Shown here: piece after piece, positions 49,176 to 56,990 of the stretch
How positions within the stretch are numbered: the stretch's first letter is position 1
Layout: every line of letters starts with the position of its first letter
Origin: Rhizobium sp. Root274
Lineage (GTDB): Bacteria; Pseudomonadota; Alphaproteobacteria; Rhizobiales; Rhizobiaceae
DNA: 64,000 bases
Assembly: GCF_001429245.1 (NCBI RefSeq)
Contig: NZ_LMJE01000001.1
Coordinates: 125,186 to 189,185 of the forward strand
Direction of reading: 5' to 3'
Notes under the pieces: model-generated
Databases searched by the model: none
Seen by the model: only the letters and a program-made list of their open reading frames with translations
What the model was told of the DNA's origin: nothing
Program-made: the position numbers and the translations under genes

Positions 49176-50462
49176 TCAAGCCTTGGCCAGCGACTGCTCA
49201 AGGTCGGCGATGATGTCTTCCGGATCCTCGATCCCGATCGACAGGCGCACGACATCCGGCCCAGCACCGGCTGCGATCTGCTGCTCTTCGGACAGCTGGG
49301 CATGGGTGGTCGAGGCGGGATGGATGATCAGCGAGCGGGTATCGCCGATATTCGCCAGATGCGAGAAGAGCTGCAGCCCCCCGACCAAAGCCTTGCCGGC
49401 TTCCAGCCCACCCTTGATGCCGAAGGTGAAGACCGAGCCTGCGCCCTTCGGCGAGTAGCGCTTCTGCAGCGCGTTGTTCGGATCGCCGGGAAGGCCCGCA
49501 TAGTTGACCCAGGCGATCTTCGGGTGGTTCTTCAGCCAGGTCGCCACCTTCAGCGCATTGTCGCAGTGGCGCTGCATGCGCAGCGGCAGGGTCTCGATGC
49601 CGGTCAGGAGCAGGAAGGCATTCATCGGGGCAATGGCCGGACCGAGGTCACGCAAGCCCAGCACGCGGCAGGCGATGGCAAAGGCAAAATTGCCGAAGGT
49701 CTGGTGCAGGACAACGCCGGAATATTCCGGGCGCGGGGTGGAGAGCATTGGATACTTGCCCGGCTTGGCCGACCAGTCGAAGGTACCACCATCGACGATG
49801 ACGCCGCCCATGGAATTGCCGTGGCCGCCGAGGAACTTGGTGGCGGAGTGCACGATGATGTCGGCGCCGTGCTGCAGCGGGCGGATCAGGTAGGGGCTTG
49901 CCATCGTGTTATCGACGATCAGCGGCAGGCCGTGGCGATGGGCAATCTCGGCAATTGCTTCGATATCGACGAAGGTGCCGCCGGGATTGGCGAGGCTTTC
50001 AATGTAAACAGCCTTGGTGCGATCATCGATCTGCGCCTCGAAGCTTGCGACGTCGGCGGGATCGGCCCAGCGAACGTGCCAGTCGAAATTCTTGAAGGCA
50101 TGGCCGAACTGGTTGATCGAGCCGCCATAGAGCTTCTTAGCCGCGACGAAATTGTCGCCCGGCTGCATCAGCGTGTGGAAGACGAGGAGCTGCGCGGCAT
50201 GGCCGGAGGCGACGGCGAGCGCTGCCGTGCCGCCTTCAAGCGCTGCAACGCGCTCTTCGAGAACGGCCTGCGTCGGGTTCATGATGCGGGTGTAGATATT
50301 GCCGAACTGCTTCAGCCCGAAGAGGGCGGCCGCATGGTCTGAATCATTAAAGACGAAGGCTGTCGTTTGGTAAATCGGCGTGATGCGCGCGCCGGTCGTG
50401 GGATCAGGCTGGGCGCCGGCGTGAACGGCAAGCGTGGCAAAACCCGGATTGGTGTCCGACAT
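49176..50462 (-). CDS. metZ: O-acetylhomoserine sulfhydrylase / aminocarboxypropyltransferase
   Basis: A PLP-dependent enzyme of 428 residues that makes homocysteine (or methionine) from O-acetylhomoserine and sulfide or a thiol. The PLP lysine is in HSATKFLGGHG (about residue 210), with the family's YTRIMNPTQAVLEERVAALE at about 57-76. The length and N-terminal FATLAVHAGAQPDP favour the MetY/MetZ group over cystathionine gamma-synthase. No SAM riboswitch of a known type was found upstream, where a promoter is visible. Confidence 0.9.
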   Translation of the reverse strand: MSDTNPGFATLAVHAGAQPDPTTGARITPIYQTTAFVFNDSDHAAALFGLKQFGNIYTRIMNPTQAVLEERVAALEGGTAALAVASGHAAQLLVFHTLMQPGDNFVAAKKLYGGSINQFGHAFKNFDWHVRWADPADVASFEAQIDDRTKAVYIESLANPGGTFVDIEAIAEIAHRHGLPLIVDNTMASPYLIRPLQHGADIIVHSATKFLGGHGNSMGGVIVDGGTFDWSAKPGKYPMLSTPRPEYSGVVLHQTFGNFAFAIACRVLGLRDLGPAIAPMNAFLLLTGIETLPLRMQRHCDNALKVATWLKNHPKIAWVNYAGLPGDPNNALQKRYSPKGAGSVFTFGIKGGLEAGKALVGGLQLFSHLANIGDTRSLIIHPASTTHAQLSEEQQIAAGAGPDVVRLSIGIEDPEDIIADLEQSLAKA

Positions 50463-50496
50463 GTTATGGATCCTCCCTTAAGCTGGACTGCGGCGG

Positions 50497-50524
50497 ATCA
50501 TAGTCAGTCGGGGGCAGTTGTCAG
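50497..50524 (-). promoter_or_regulatory. Candidate promoter of metZ
   Basis: On the minus strand CTGACA (50519-50524) and TATGAT (50497-50502) are separated by 16 bases, about 35 bases upstream of the metZ start. The -10 box is strong; the spacer is one base short of the ideal. Confidence 0.5.
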
Positions 50525-50568
50525 CCTGCAATATTCCAATCTCAACCGCGGCGTGAGCATAAACATCC

Positions 50569-50582
50569 TTGATCGAGGTCAA
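50569..50582. promoter_or_regulatory. FixK/FNR-type binding site (anaerobox)
   Basis: TTGATCGAGGTCAA matches the FNR/FixK consensus TTGAT-N4-(A/G)TCAA at all fixed positions. Its centre is 58 bases before the ATG of the DUF6455 gene. Placed at -41.5 it predicts a start near 50617 with a -10 at about 50604-50609 (CATGCT), so class II activation geometry fits. It is also about 45 bases upstream of the metZ -35 box on the other strand. Confidence 0.6.
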
Positions 50583-50633
50583 TGCAGGTGGCGCGCGGCG
50601 TGGCATGCTCTTCCTTATTGACGGAGAGCGCCT

Positions 50634-51065
50634 ATGACCCTGAACATCGCAGACCCGGTACGCCATACAATGCAACAGATCCTGTCCTGGTTCGCACAGG
50701 GCTTCGAAGCCTCGACAGAGGCCGATGTGCTGGCCAATCTCGATCAGGCCCAGATCGAGGCCCTGGCGGAAGATTGTGGCCTCAGCCCGCACCAATTGGT
50801 CGCGCTGGTGAAGGCCGGGCCGCATGCCGCCGACGAGATGCCGCAGGTCATGCGGGCCCTCAACATCGATCCGGACGAAGTCGACTACCAGATGCGCAAG
50901 CTGTTTCGAGACATGCAAATCGCCTGTTCGAACTGCCAGTCCAAGGATCAGTGTCGGCACGACCTGCAGGCCGGCACGATCGGCAAGACCTTCGTCGACT
51001 ATTGCAACAATGCAGAGAGCCTGAACGCTCTTCGCGCCAGTCCGGATCTTTTGATGGAGCGCTAG
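50634..51065 (+). CDS. DUF6455 family cysteine-containing protein
   Basis: A 143-residue cytoplasmic protein without signal peptide or membrane segment. It has five Cys (48, 98, 101, 107 and 124), and the last four, C-x2-C-x5-C-x16-C, could hold a metal or Fe-S cluster. The C-terminal half resembles the DUF6455 family. The upstream FixK/FNR-type box suggests expression at low oxygen. It has GGAGAG ahead of the ATG. Function unknown. A convergent CoA-binding gene follows after four bases. Confidence 0.78.
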   Translation: MTLNIADPVRHTMQQILSWFAQGFEASTEADVLANLDQAQIEALAEDCGLSPHQLVALVKAGPHAADEMPQVMRALNIDPDEVDYQMRKLFRDMQIACSNCQSKDQCRHDLQAGTIGKTFVDYCNNAESLNALRASPDLLMER

Positions 51066-51069
51066 CCGC

Positions 51070-51501
51070 TTACAGCCCGAGACGCGGCATTTCGATGGCC
51101 GGGCAGCGGTTCATCACGACCTTGATGCCGGCCGCTTCCGCCGGCTTCACGGCTTCGTCGTCGCGCACTGTCAGCTGGCCCCAGATGACCTTGGGCCGGC
51201 TTGGAAGAGCGAGCGTCTCTGATACGACCTCACCCAGATGTTCCGGTGCGCGAAACACGTCGATCATGTCGATCGCTTCCGGAATATCGGCCATGGTTGC
51301 ATAGACTGTTTGACCGAGAATTTCCTTGCCGGCTTGGCCGGGATTGACGGGGAAAACCCGGTAGCCTTTCGACATCAGGAAACGCATGACGCCGAAACTC
51401 GGGCGATCCGGCTTCGGCGAGGCGCCGAGCAGCGCGATGGTCTTGACGTTGCCCAAGATCTCCCTGAGGTAGTCGTTCGAATAATGGGTATGTTCCGCCA
51501 T
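51070..51501 (-). CDS. CoA-binding domain protein (YccU type)
   Basis: A 143-residue single Rossmann-fold CoA-binding protein. The nucleotide loop GASPKPDRPSFGVMRFL and the KGYRVFPVNP strand are diagnostic. The start ATG 51501 has GGAGG closely upstream. It is a clear paralogue of the protein at 52008-52469: both contain KGYRVFPVNP, ILGQ-VYA and VKVVMNR. No catalytic role is known for the family. The DUF6455 gene is convergent and four bases away. Confidence 0.85.
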   Translation of the reverse strand: MAEHTHYSNDYLREILGNVKTIALLGASPKPDRPSFGVMRFLMSKGYRVFPVNPGQAGKEILGQTVYATMADIPEAIDMIDVFRAPEHLGEVVSETLALPSRPKVIWGQLTVRDDEAVKPAEAAGIKVVMNRCPAIEMPRLGL

Positions 51502-51664
51502 CCCGACCTCCATTGCCACGTGCTTCACATCGCAGCACTAGATGGGATAGAGCGCGTCGACAACAAGACCGACTGCACTATGTTTCGTCAGGTGAAAGGC
51601 TTATCGCTCAAACCGGAACCCGCTGACTGAGCCAAGCGTTGAACCGCATTCAAGGAGGACCATC

Positions 51665-52000
51665 ATGCGTCTGAACCATATGATCATTCTGGTGGCAGCC
51701 ATTGGCGCGGCATCGCCTGCCGCCGCCATCTCACGCTACAACTCACAAAGCCTGACCTGCGCCGACGCCCGCCAGCGGGTGATCAATGAGGGCGCCGTCA
51801 TCCTGCGCTACCCGTCAAAGCGGGTCCCGGGTATGACGCTCTATGACCGTTACGTCACGCGCAACGCACAGTGCGACGACAACGAATATGCCGAACGCGC
51901 CTATGTTCCGACCCAGGATGAGCCACGTTGCCCGGTGCTGAGCTGTGAGCCCGTCAGTCCCTTGCCGGATCAGTTCTTCAAGCCGGTCATCCGCTTTTGA
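51665..52000 (+). CDS. Small secreted protein of unknown function
   Basis: A 111-residue protein with a signal peptide (cleavage around residue 22, AAA-ISRY) and four Cys in the mature part (CADARQRV, NAQCDDN, EPRCPVLSC), probably as two disulfides in the periplasm. Start ATG 51665 has AAGGAGG eight bases upstream. It is not a family I can name. It lies between two CoA-binding paralogues and is convergent with the second. Confidence 0.72.
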   Translation: MRLNHMIILVAAIGAASPAAAISRYNSQSLTCADARQRVINEGAVILRYPSKRVPGMTLYDRYVTRNAQCDDNEYAERAYVPTQDEPRCPVLSCEPVSPLPDQFFKPVIRF

Positions 52001-52007
52001 TCGCCGG

Positions 52008-52469
52008 TCAGGCCGCGTGCGCCGGTCCATGCGCATGGGTCAGCTCATAGACCAGCGGATATTCTGAGACGAGTGCGCGGTTCATCACGACCTTGACCCC
52101 TGCGGCTTCAGCCTTTGCGGCGGCCCGGTCGTTGCGGACGCCAAGCTGGCACCAGATGGCTTTCGGCCTGGGCTCCATGGCCAGGACTTCATCGACGATC
52201 GCGTCGAGATGGTCCGACTGGCGGAACACGTCGACCAGATCGATCGGCTCTTTGATGTCGGCAAGCGAGGCATAAACGGGCTGGCCAAGGATCGTGGAGC
52301 CCGCATGCAGCGGGTTTACCGGAAAGACGCGGTAGCCTTTGCCAAGCAGAAAACCGGAGATCCAGTGGCTTGGTCGATGGTCATTGGTGGAGGCGCCGAC
52401 CACCGCGACCGTGCGCGCACCTTTGAGGATCTCTGCGAGATAGCTGTTCAGATAGGTGTCGTGGTTCAT
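52008..52469 (-). CDS. CoA-binding domain protein (YccU type), paralogue
   Basis: A 153-residue Rossmann-fold CoA-binding protein, closely similar to the one at 51070-51501 (GASTNDHRPSHWISGFL, KGYRVFPVNP, VYASLADI, VKVVMNRALVSEYP). The glycine/hydrophobic fold and the spacing are the same. Its C terminus ends in a His/Ala-rich tail (THAHGPAHAA). Probably from a local duplication, with a secreted protein gene inserted between the copies. Function unknown. Confidence 0.85.
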   Translation of the reverse strand: MNHDTYLNSYLAEILKGARTVAVVGASTNDHRPSHWISGFLLGKGYRVFPVNPLHAGSTILGQPVYASLADIKEPIDLVDVFRQSDHLDAIVDEVLAMEPRPKAIWCQLGVRNDRAAAKAEAAGVKVVMNRALVSEYPLVYELTHAHGPAHAA

Positions 52470-52581
52470 GGACTTTCTCCTGCCCTTTCGGGCCGTTGAG
52501 CAAACCGTCCTTTATTCCCCGATCTCCTTATATCATCCACCGGTTAACGAGCATTATGCTCACCTGCTAAAATGCTTCCCA

Positions 52582-53013
52582 TCAGTCCGGCAGGACCACA
52601 TGACCGTGCTCGTCCAGCGGGAAGAAGGGATTGTGGGCGATTTCCCAGAGGTGGCCATCGGGATCCGCAACATAACCCGAATAGCCTCCCCAGAAGACCT
52701 TTTCCGGCGCCTTGACCAGAGTTGCTCCACAGGAGACGACGAATTTCACCACCGCATCCACGCCAATTTCGCTCGGGACGTTGTAGGCAAGGGTGACGCC
52801 GGAGAAGCCAGGAGGCGTGTTTTCGACGCGCGCATCCTTGGCCAGGTGTTCACGGGAAAACAACCCAAGGACTATTCCCTTGAGCTGTATGAACGTCACA
52901 TCGTCATTGGAAGCGGAAGATTTGGTCCAGCCGAGCCGCTGATAGAAATCGGTGCTGCGGGCGACATCCGCAACGCCCAGCGTGATCAAAGAAATGCGAC
53001 GCTCCAGGGACAT
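52582..53013 (-). CDS. VOC family protein (glyoxalase/bleomycin-resistance fold)
   Basis: A 143-residue protein of two beta-alpha-beta-beta-beta units. The N-terminal RISLITLGVADVARSTDFY and C-terminal YVADPDGHLWEIAHNPFFP are typical, with the likely metal-site Glu in WEIAHN. The exact reaction cannot be given. Start ATG has GGAGGTAATTC upstream. It stands alone on this strand before the long A/T-rich gap. Confidence 0.82.
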   Translation of the reverse strand: MSLERRISLITLGVADVARSTDFYQRLGWTKSSASNDDVTFIQLKGIVLGLFSREHLAKDARVENTPPGFSGVTLAYNVPSEIGVDAVVKFVVSCGATLVKAPEKVFWGGYSGYVADPDGHLWEIAHNPFFPLDEHGHVVLPD

Positions 53014-53302
53014 GAATTACCTCCATCTTGGGCGCCTGCCGATACGTTCGGTTTATGTTTTCATTATGTTCATGCACATATTAGCATCATGAGTTGCGCT
53101 CATGTTTTGACTGCAATCCTTCCCTTCGTAGTCAATATATCGGATAACCTGCCCTTTTCGCGAAGTATGGACAGGCCGCAACAGGCGCATTTTGTGGCAA
53201 TTGCAGTAAGCGGCGCGCCGAAAATGTGGGGTAAAATAGTACCCCACATCTAAGTCGTTGATTTATATTGGCTTTGCTGCACACCATTCAGCCCGCCTCA
53301 CC
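53014..53302. other. A/T-rich intergenic region upstream of rplM
   Basis: About 290 bases that are visibly richer in A/T than the flanking genes. It contains a perfect ten-pair inverted repeat (53224-53249) and no supported gene. A 64-codon frame on the minus strand has no ribosome binding site. The rplM promoter begins just after it. Confidence 0.5.
53224..53249. repeat. Perfect 10-pair inverted repeat upstream of rplM
   Basis: ATGTGGGGTA / TACCCCACAT with the loop AAATAG. There is no T run after it on either strand, so it is more like a binding site for a dimeric protein or a stable hairpin than a terminator. It lies 54 bases upstream of the rplM -35 box. Confidence 0.6.
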
Positions 53303-53331
53303 TTGACCGTTCCAGGACCTCCGATTATACA
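53303..53331 (+). promoter_or_regulatory. Promoter of rplM-rpsI
   Basis: TTGACC (53303-53308) and TATACA (53326-53331) are separated by exactly 17 bases, a strong housekeeping promoter. It leaves a leader of about 120 bases before the rplM ATG, in which an autoregulatory structure could form; none of the known L13-leader motifs is recognised. Confidence 0.75.
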
Positions 53332-53457
53332 GCCCACAAGAACGCAGCCCCTCGGGACCGCTTTCTTTTTTGTGCCGGTCACGGTGCGAAACAAGCAACA
53401 AAAAACGCCTGCGGATCCAGTCTCGGATCTCTCAGGATCACACGGAAAGAGACCTCA

Positions 53458-53922
53458 ATGTCTACCTTCGTTCAGAAGCCTGCAGAGGTGGAGAAGAAGT
53501 GGATCGTCATCGATGCCGAAGGGCTCGTTGTCGGCCGCCTCGCCACCATCATCGCCACGTATCTTCGCGGCAAGCACAAGGCCACCTACACCCCTCACGT
53601 TGATGATGGCGACAATGTCATCGTGATCAACGCCGAGAAGGTTGTCCTGACCGGCAAGAAGTATTCGGACAAGACCTACTACTGGCACACCGGTTATCCG
53701 GGTGGCATCAAGGAACGTACTGCCCGCCAGATCATCGAAGGCCGCTTCCCGGAGCGCGTTCTCGAGAAGGCTGTCGAGCGCATGATCCCGCGCGGCCCGC
53801 TCGGCCGTCGCCAGATGAAGAACCTGCGCGTCTATGCCGGCTCGAACCATCCGCATGAAGCTCAGCAGCCCGTAGTTCTCGACGTTGCCAAGCTGAACAG
53901 CAAGAACACAAGGAGCGCCTAA
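53458..53922 (+). CDS. rplM: 50S ribosomal protein L13
   Basis: Ribosomal large-subunit protein of 154 residues. It has the typical [19 protein letters not shown] and [12 protein letters not shown] blocks and ends with the basic [18 protein letters not shown]. Two bases separate it from rpsI, the conserved L13-S9 pair. GGAAAGAG precedes the ATG. Confidence 0.97.
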   Translation: MSTFVQKPAEVEKKWIVIDAEGLVVGRLATIIATYLRGKHKATYTPHVDDGDNVIVINAEKVVLTGKKYSDKTYYWHTGYPGGIKERTARQIIEGRFPERVLEKAVERMIPRGPLGRRQMKNLRVYAGSNHPHEAQQPVVLDVAKLNSKNTRSA

Positions 53923-53924
53923 GT

Positions 53925-54389
53925 ATGGCCGATCTTTCTTCCCTGAAGGACCTTGCCCCGGCACAGGACGCAGCTCCGGCTCACGTCCGCAAGGTCGACT
54001 CGCTGGGTCGCTCCTACGCCACCGGCAAGCGCAAGAACGCTGTTGCCCGCGTCTGGGTCAAGCCGGGCACCGGCAAGATCACGATCAACGGCCGCGAATT
54101 CCGCACCTACTTCGCCCGTCCGGTCCTGCAGATGATCCTGCAGCAGCCGATCGTCGCAGCTGCCCGTGATGGCCAGTTCGACATCATCGCGACCGTTCAC
54201 GGCGGCGGTCTTTCCGGCCAGGCCGGTGCAGTTCGCCACGGTCTCTCGAAGGCCCTCACCTACTTCGAACCGGGCCTGCGCTCGGTCCTGAAGAAGGGTG
54301 GCTTCCTGACCCGCGACAGCCGCGTTGTCGAGCGTAAGAAGTACGGCAAGGCCAAGGCCCGTCGTTCGTTCCAGTTCTCCAAGCGTTAA
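53925..54389 (+). CDS. rpsI: 30S ribosomal protein S9
   Basis: Ribosomal small-subunit protein of 154 residues. A 25-residue Ala/Asp-rich N-terminal extension precedes the conserved core [18 protein letters not shown]; the C terminus ends in the invariant SFQFSKR that reaches the P-site tRNA. It is cotranscribed with rplM and ended by the terminator after it. Confidence 0.97.
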   Translation: MADLSSLKDLAPAQDAAPAHVRKVDSLGRSYATGKRKNAVARVWVKPGTGKITINGREFRTYFARPVLQMILQQPIVAAARDGQFDIIATVHGGGLSGQAGAVRHGLSKALTYFEPGLRSVLKKGGFLTRDSRVVERKKYGKAKARRSFQFSKR

Positions 54390-54415
54390 TCGCTGGATTA
54401 CCGGAAACGGAAATC

Positions 54416-54443
54416 AAGGCGGGGCTTCGGCTCCGCCTTTTTT
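54416..54443 (+). terminator. Terminator of rplM-rpsI
   Basis: AAGGCGGGGC / GCTCCGCCTT with a TTCG loop and one G-T pair is followed by six T residues, 27 bases after the rpsI stop codon. Confidence 0.93.
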
Positions 54444-54465
54444 GTTTCCCGCGCCTGGCGACTGC

Positions 54466-54501
54466 TTGACCAAGGTATCGCACGTTATAATTTGATCAAA
54501 T
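54466..54501 (+). promoter_or_regulatory. Promoter/operator of the agmatinase-family gene
   Basis: A consensus -10 box TATAAT (54486-54491) lies 14 bases after TTGACC (54466-54471), or 17 bases after a weaker TGCTTG. A perfect 12-base palindrome ATTTGATCAAAT (54490-54501) overlaps the end of the -10 box and is a likely operator. The binding protein is unknown. Confidence 0.45.
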
Positions 54502-54517
54502 CAGACCGGAGACGATC

Positions 54518-55471
54518 ATGGCCAGCAAATCGATCGACAACGCCTTTACCGCCACAGCGCTTCGTGGTGCGGCGACCGATCCGACCTATGCCGGCGTGCT
54601 CTCCTTCATGCGGCGCAAATATTCGAAAGTTCTCGATGACGTCGATGCCGTCGTCCTCGGCATTCCCTTCGATGCCGCCGTTTCGAACCGCCCCGGCGCG
54701 CGCTTCGGGCCGCAGGCGATCCGACGCGCCTCCGCCATCTTCGACAATGATCCGCAATATCCCTTTGCCCGCGATCTCTTCGAGCAGATGGCTGTCATCG
54801 ACTATGGCGACGTTCTGCTCGACTACGGCAATCATCAGGAGACACCGGCGCGGATCGGAACGCAGGCGGCCGAAATTCTGGCGTCCGGCGCCTATGTGCT
54901 TGGGCTCGGCGGCGACCATTTCGTTACATGGCCGCTTCTCAAAGCGCATGCCGCCAAGCATGGTCCGCTGGCGCTTGTGCATTTCGATGCGCATCAGGAC
55001 ACCTGGGATGATGACGGCCAGCGCATCGACCATGGTTCCTTCGTCTGCCGCGCTGTCCGCGAAGGCGTCATCGATCCCAAGGCCTCGATCCAGATCGGCA
55101 TCCGCACTGAGGCGCCGGAGGATTTCGGCATCCGGATCATTCCGGGTTACGAGGTCGAGGATCTGAGCGCGCAGGCCATCGCAGACCAGATCCTCGCCCA
55201 TGTCGGCAACAGACCCTGTTACCTCACCTTCGACATCGACTGCCTCGATCCGGCCTTTGCGCCGGGCACCGGCACACCGGTCGCGGGCGGCCCGTCTTCG
55301 GCCAAGATGCTGTCGGTGCTGCGCAAGCTCGGACCCCTCGATATCCGCGGTTCTGACATCGTCGAAGTGGCGCCAGCCTATGATCATGCCGATATCACCG
55401 CCATTGCCGGTGCAACGGTCGCGATGTATATGCTTGGTCTCCGGGCCGAGCGGCTGGCCGCCTCCCGTTAA
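54518..55471 (+). CDS. speB: Agmatinase family ureohydrolase
   Basis: A dinuclear manganese enzyme of 317 residues that removes urea from agmatine or a related guanidino compound. All metal-binding motifs are present: GGDH (residues 131-134), DAHQD (157-161) and DIDCLDPAFAPGTG near 240. The family also includes other ureohydrolases, so agmatine as substrate is the likely but not the only choice. It is followed by argC on the same strand. Confidence 0.87.
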   Translation: MASKSIDNAFTATALRGAATDPTYAGVLSFMRRKYSKVLDDVDAVVLGIPFDAAVSNRPGARFGPQAIRRASAIFDNDPQYPFARDLFEQMAVIDYGDVLLDYGNHQETPARIGTQAAEILASGAYVLGLGGDHFVTWPLLKAHAAKHGPLALVHFDAHQDTWDDDGQRIDHGSFVCRAVREGVIDPKASIQIGIRTEAPEDFGIRIIPGYEVEDLSAQAIADQILAHVGNRPCYLTFDIDCLDPAFAPGTGTPVAGGPSSAKMLSVLRKLGPLDIRGSDIVEVAPAYDHADITAIAGATVAMYMLGLRAERLAASR

Positions 55472-55542
55472 CAAACTGAATCATATGGCGGATAAAGTGA
55501 TTCCGCCGGACCTTCCAACTTCCTGATTTTGTGGACAAAGAC

Positions 55543-56475
55543 ATGAGCGCGAAAATCTTCATCGATGGCGAACACGGAACCACGGGACTGCAGATCCGCA
55601 CCCGCATGGCCGGCCGCCGCGACGTCGAGCTCCTGTCGATCCCGGAAGCGGAACGGCGCAATTCCGCGATGCGGGAAGACCTGCTCAACAGCGCCGACAT
55701 TGCTATCCTTTGCCTCCCGGACGACGCCTCGAAAGAGGCCGTCGCCATGCTCTCGGGCAACAACATGGTTCGGATCATCGATACCTCGACCGCCTTTCGT
55801 GTGGCGGAAGACTGGGCCTATGGTTTTGCCGAGATGGACAAGGCACAGGGCGCGAAGATCAAGGCCGCCCGTAAAGTCGCCAATCCCGGTTGCTATCCGA
55901 CGGGGGCCATCGGCCTCATCCGTCCGCTCCGCGACGCCGGCATCCTGCCCGACGGCTATCCGGTCAGCGTCAATGCGGTCTCCGGCTATACCGGCGGCGG
56001 CAAGCAGCTGATCGCCCAGATGGAAGACTCCGCTCATCCGGAGCATCTGGCCGCCAACAATTTTCTCTACGGCCTGCCGCTCAAGCACAAGCATGTGCCG
56101 GAAATGAAAATCCATGGCCGGCTTGACCGAGCCCCCCTCTTCGCCCCCTCCGTCGGCCGATTTGCCCAAGGCATGATCGTGCAGGTGCCTCTGTTCCTTG
56201 ACGACCTCGCGTCGGGGACGACGATTGAGAGCATTCACGCAGCCCTCGTGGCACATTACGCGGGTCAGGACATCGTCACCGTTGTACCGCTCGCCGAGAG
56301 CGCCAAGCTGCCACGGGTCGATGCCGAAGAACTGGTTGGGCAGGACACGATGAAGCTCTATGTCTTCGGCACCGAAGGCGGAGCTCACGTCAACCTTGTC
56401 GCGACACTCGACAATCTCGGGAAGGGAGCCTCAGGGGCTGCCGTGCAGAACATGGACCTGATGCTGTCGGCCTGA
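55543..56475 (+). CDS. argC: N-acetyl-gamma-glutamyl-phosphate reductase (short, type 2)
   Basis: Third step of arginine biosynthesis (310 residues). The NADP motif is near the N terminus ([17 protein letters not shown]), and the catalytic Cys is Cys117 in [12 protein letters not shown]. The length is that of the short alphaproteobacterial type. Start ATG 55543 is chosen over GTG four codons upstream. It is 71 bases after the ureohydrolase. Confidence 0.93.
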   Translation: MSAKIFIDGEHGTTGLQIRTRMAGRRDVELLSIPEAERRNSAMREDLLNSADIAILCLPDDASKEAVAMLSGNNMVRIIDTSTAFRVAEDWAYGFAEMDKAQGAKIKAARKVANPGCYPTGAIGLIRPLRDAGILPDGYPVSVNAVSGYTGGGKQLIAQMEDSAHPEHLAANNFLYGLPLKHKHVPEMKIHGRLDRAPLFAPSVGRFAQGMIVQVPLFLDDLASGTTIESIHAALVAHYAGQDIVTVVPLAESAKLPRVDAEELVGQDTMKLYVFGTEGGAHVNLVATLDNLGKGASGAAVQNMDLMLSA

Positions 56476-56499
56476 GGCAGCCTGATCTGGGAGGATGTC

Positions 56500-56889
56500 A
56501 TGCTCGATCATATCGGTCTGTCCGTGGCCGACTATCCGAAGTCCAAGGCATTCTACGACGCGGTGATGCCGACCATCGGCGCTACCTGCTGCATGGTGGT
56601 GACGGCGGAAGAGACCGGCGGGACCTATGAGGGCGCCGGCTACGGGGTCCACGGAAAGCCAAGCCTCTGGATCGGCACGGGTGGTCGCACTCGAGGGTCG
56701 ATGCATGTCGCTTTCGTCGCGGAGAGCCGGGCGGCGGTGGACGCGTTCTACGCGGCTGCAATGGCGGCGGGTGCAACGGACAATGGTCCTCCCGGCATCC
56801 GCGCCCATTACCATCCGAATTACTATGGCGCCTTCGTGCTCGATCCCGACGGTCACAACGTGGAAGCCGTCTGTCACAAGCCTGTCTGA
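56500..56889 (+). CDS. VOC family protein
   Basis: A 129-residue glyoxalase-fold protein opening with MLDHIGLSVADYPKSKAFYD and ending in VLDPDGHNVEAVCHKPV; metal ligands of the family are likely His4 and Glu in NVEAV. It belongs to a group related to glyoxalase/bleomycin resistance proteins with no defined substrate. It starts 25 bases after argC. Confidence 0.83.
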   Translation: MLDHIGLSVADYPKSKAFYDAVMPTIGATCCMVVTAEETGGTYEGAGYGVHGKPSLWIGTGGRTRGSMHVAFVAESRAAVDAFYAAAMAAGATDNGPPGIRAHYHPNYYGAFVLDPDGHNVEAVCHKPV

Positions 56890-56990
56890 GCCTAAGGATG
56901 ACTGTTGCCAGCTGCTGAACGCTTCGTCAGGCAGACGTGATATCGTCTGCTCTTCCAGACACGGTTATAGTGCGCCCAAAGAGAGGTGCC

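Noticed and set aside
50463-50633. A SAM-II type riboswitch was looked for upstream of metZ, where some alphaproteobacteria have one
   Set aside because: The characteristic motif and pseudoknot were not found; only a plain promoter is seen.
53053-53247. A 64-codon reading frame on the minus strand with several Cys (MGYYFTPHFRRAAYCNC...)
   Set aside because: It has no ribosome binding site, begins inside the inverted repeat, and its codon use is unlike the neighbours. Kept only as a remote possibility.
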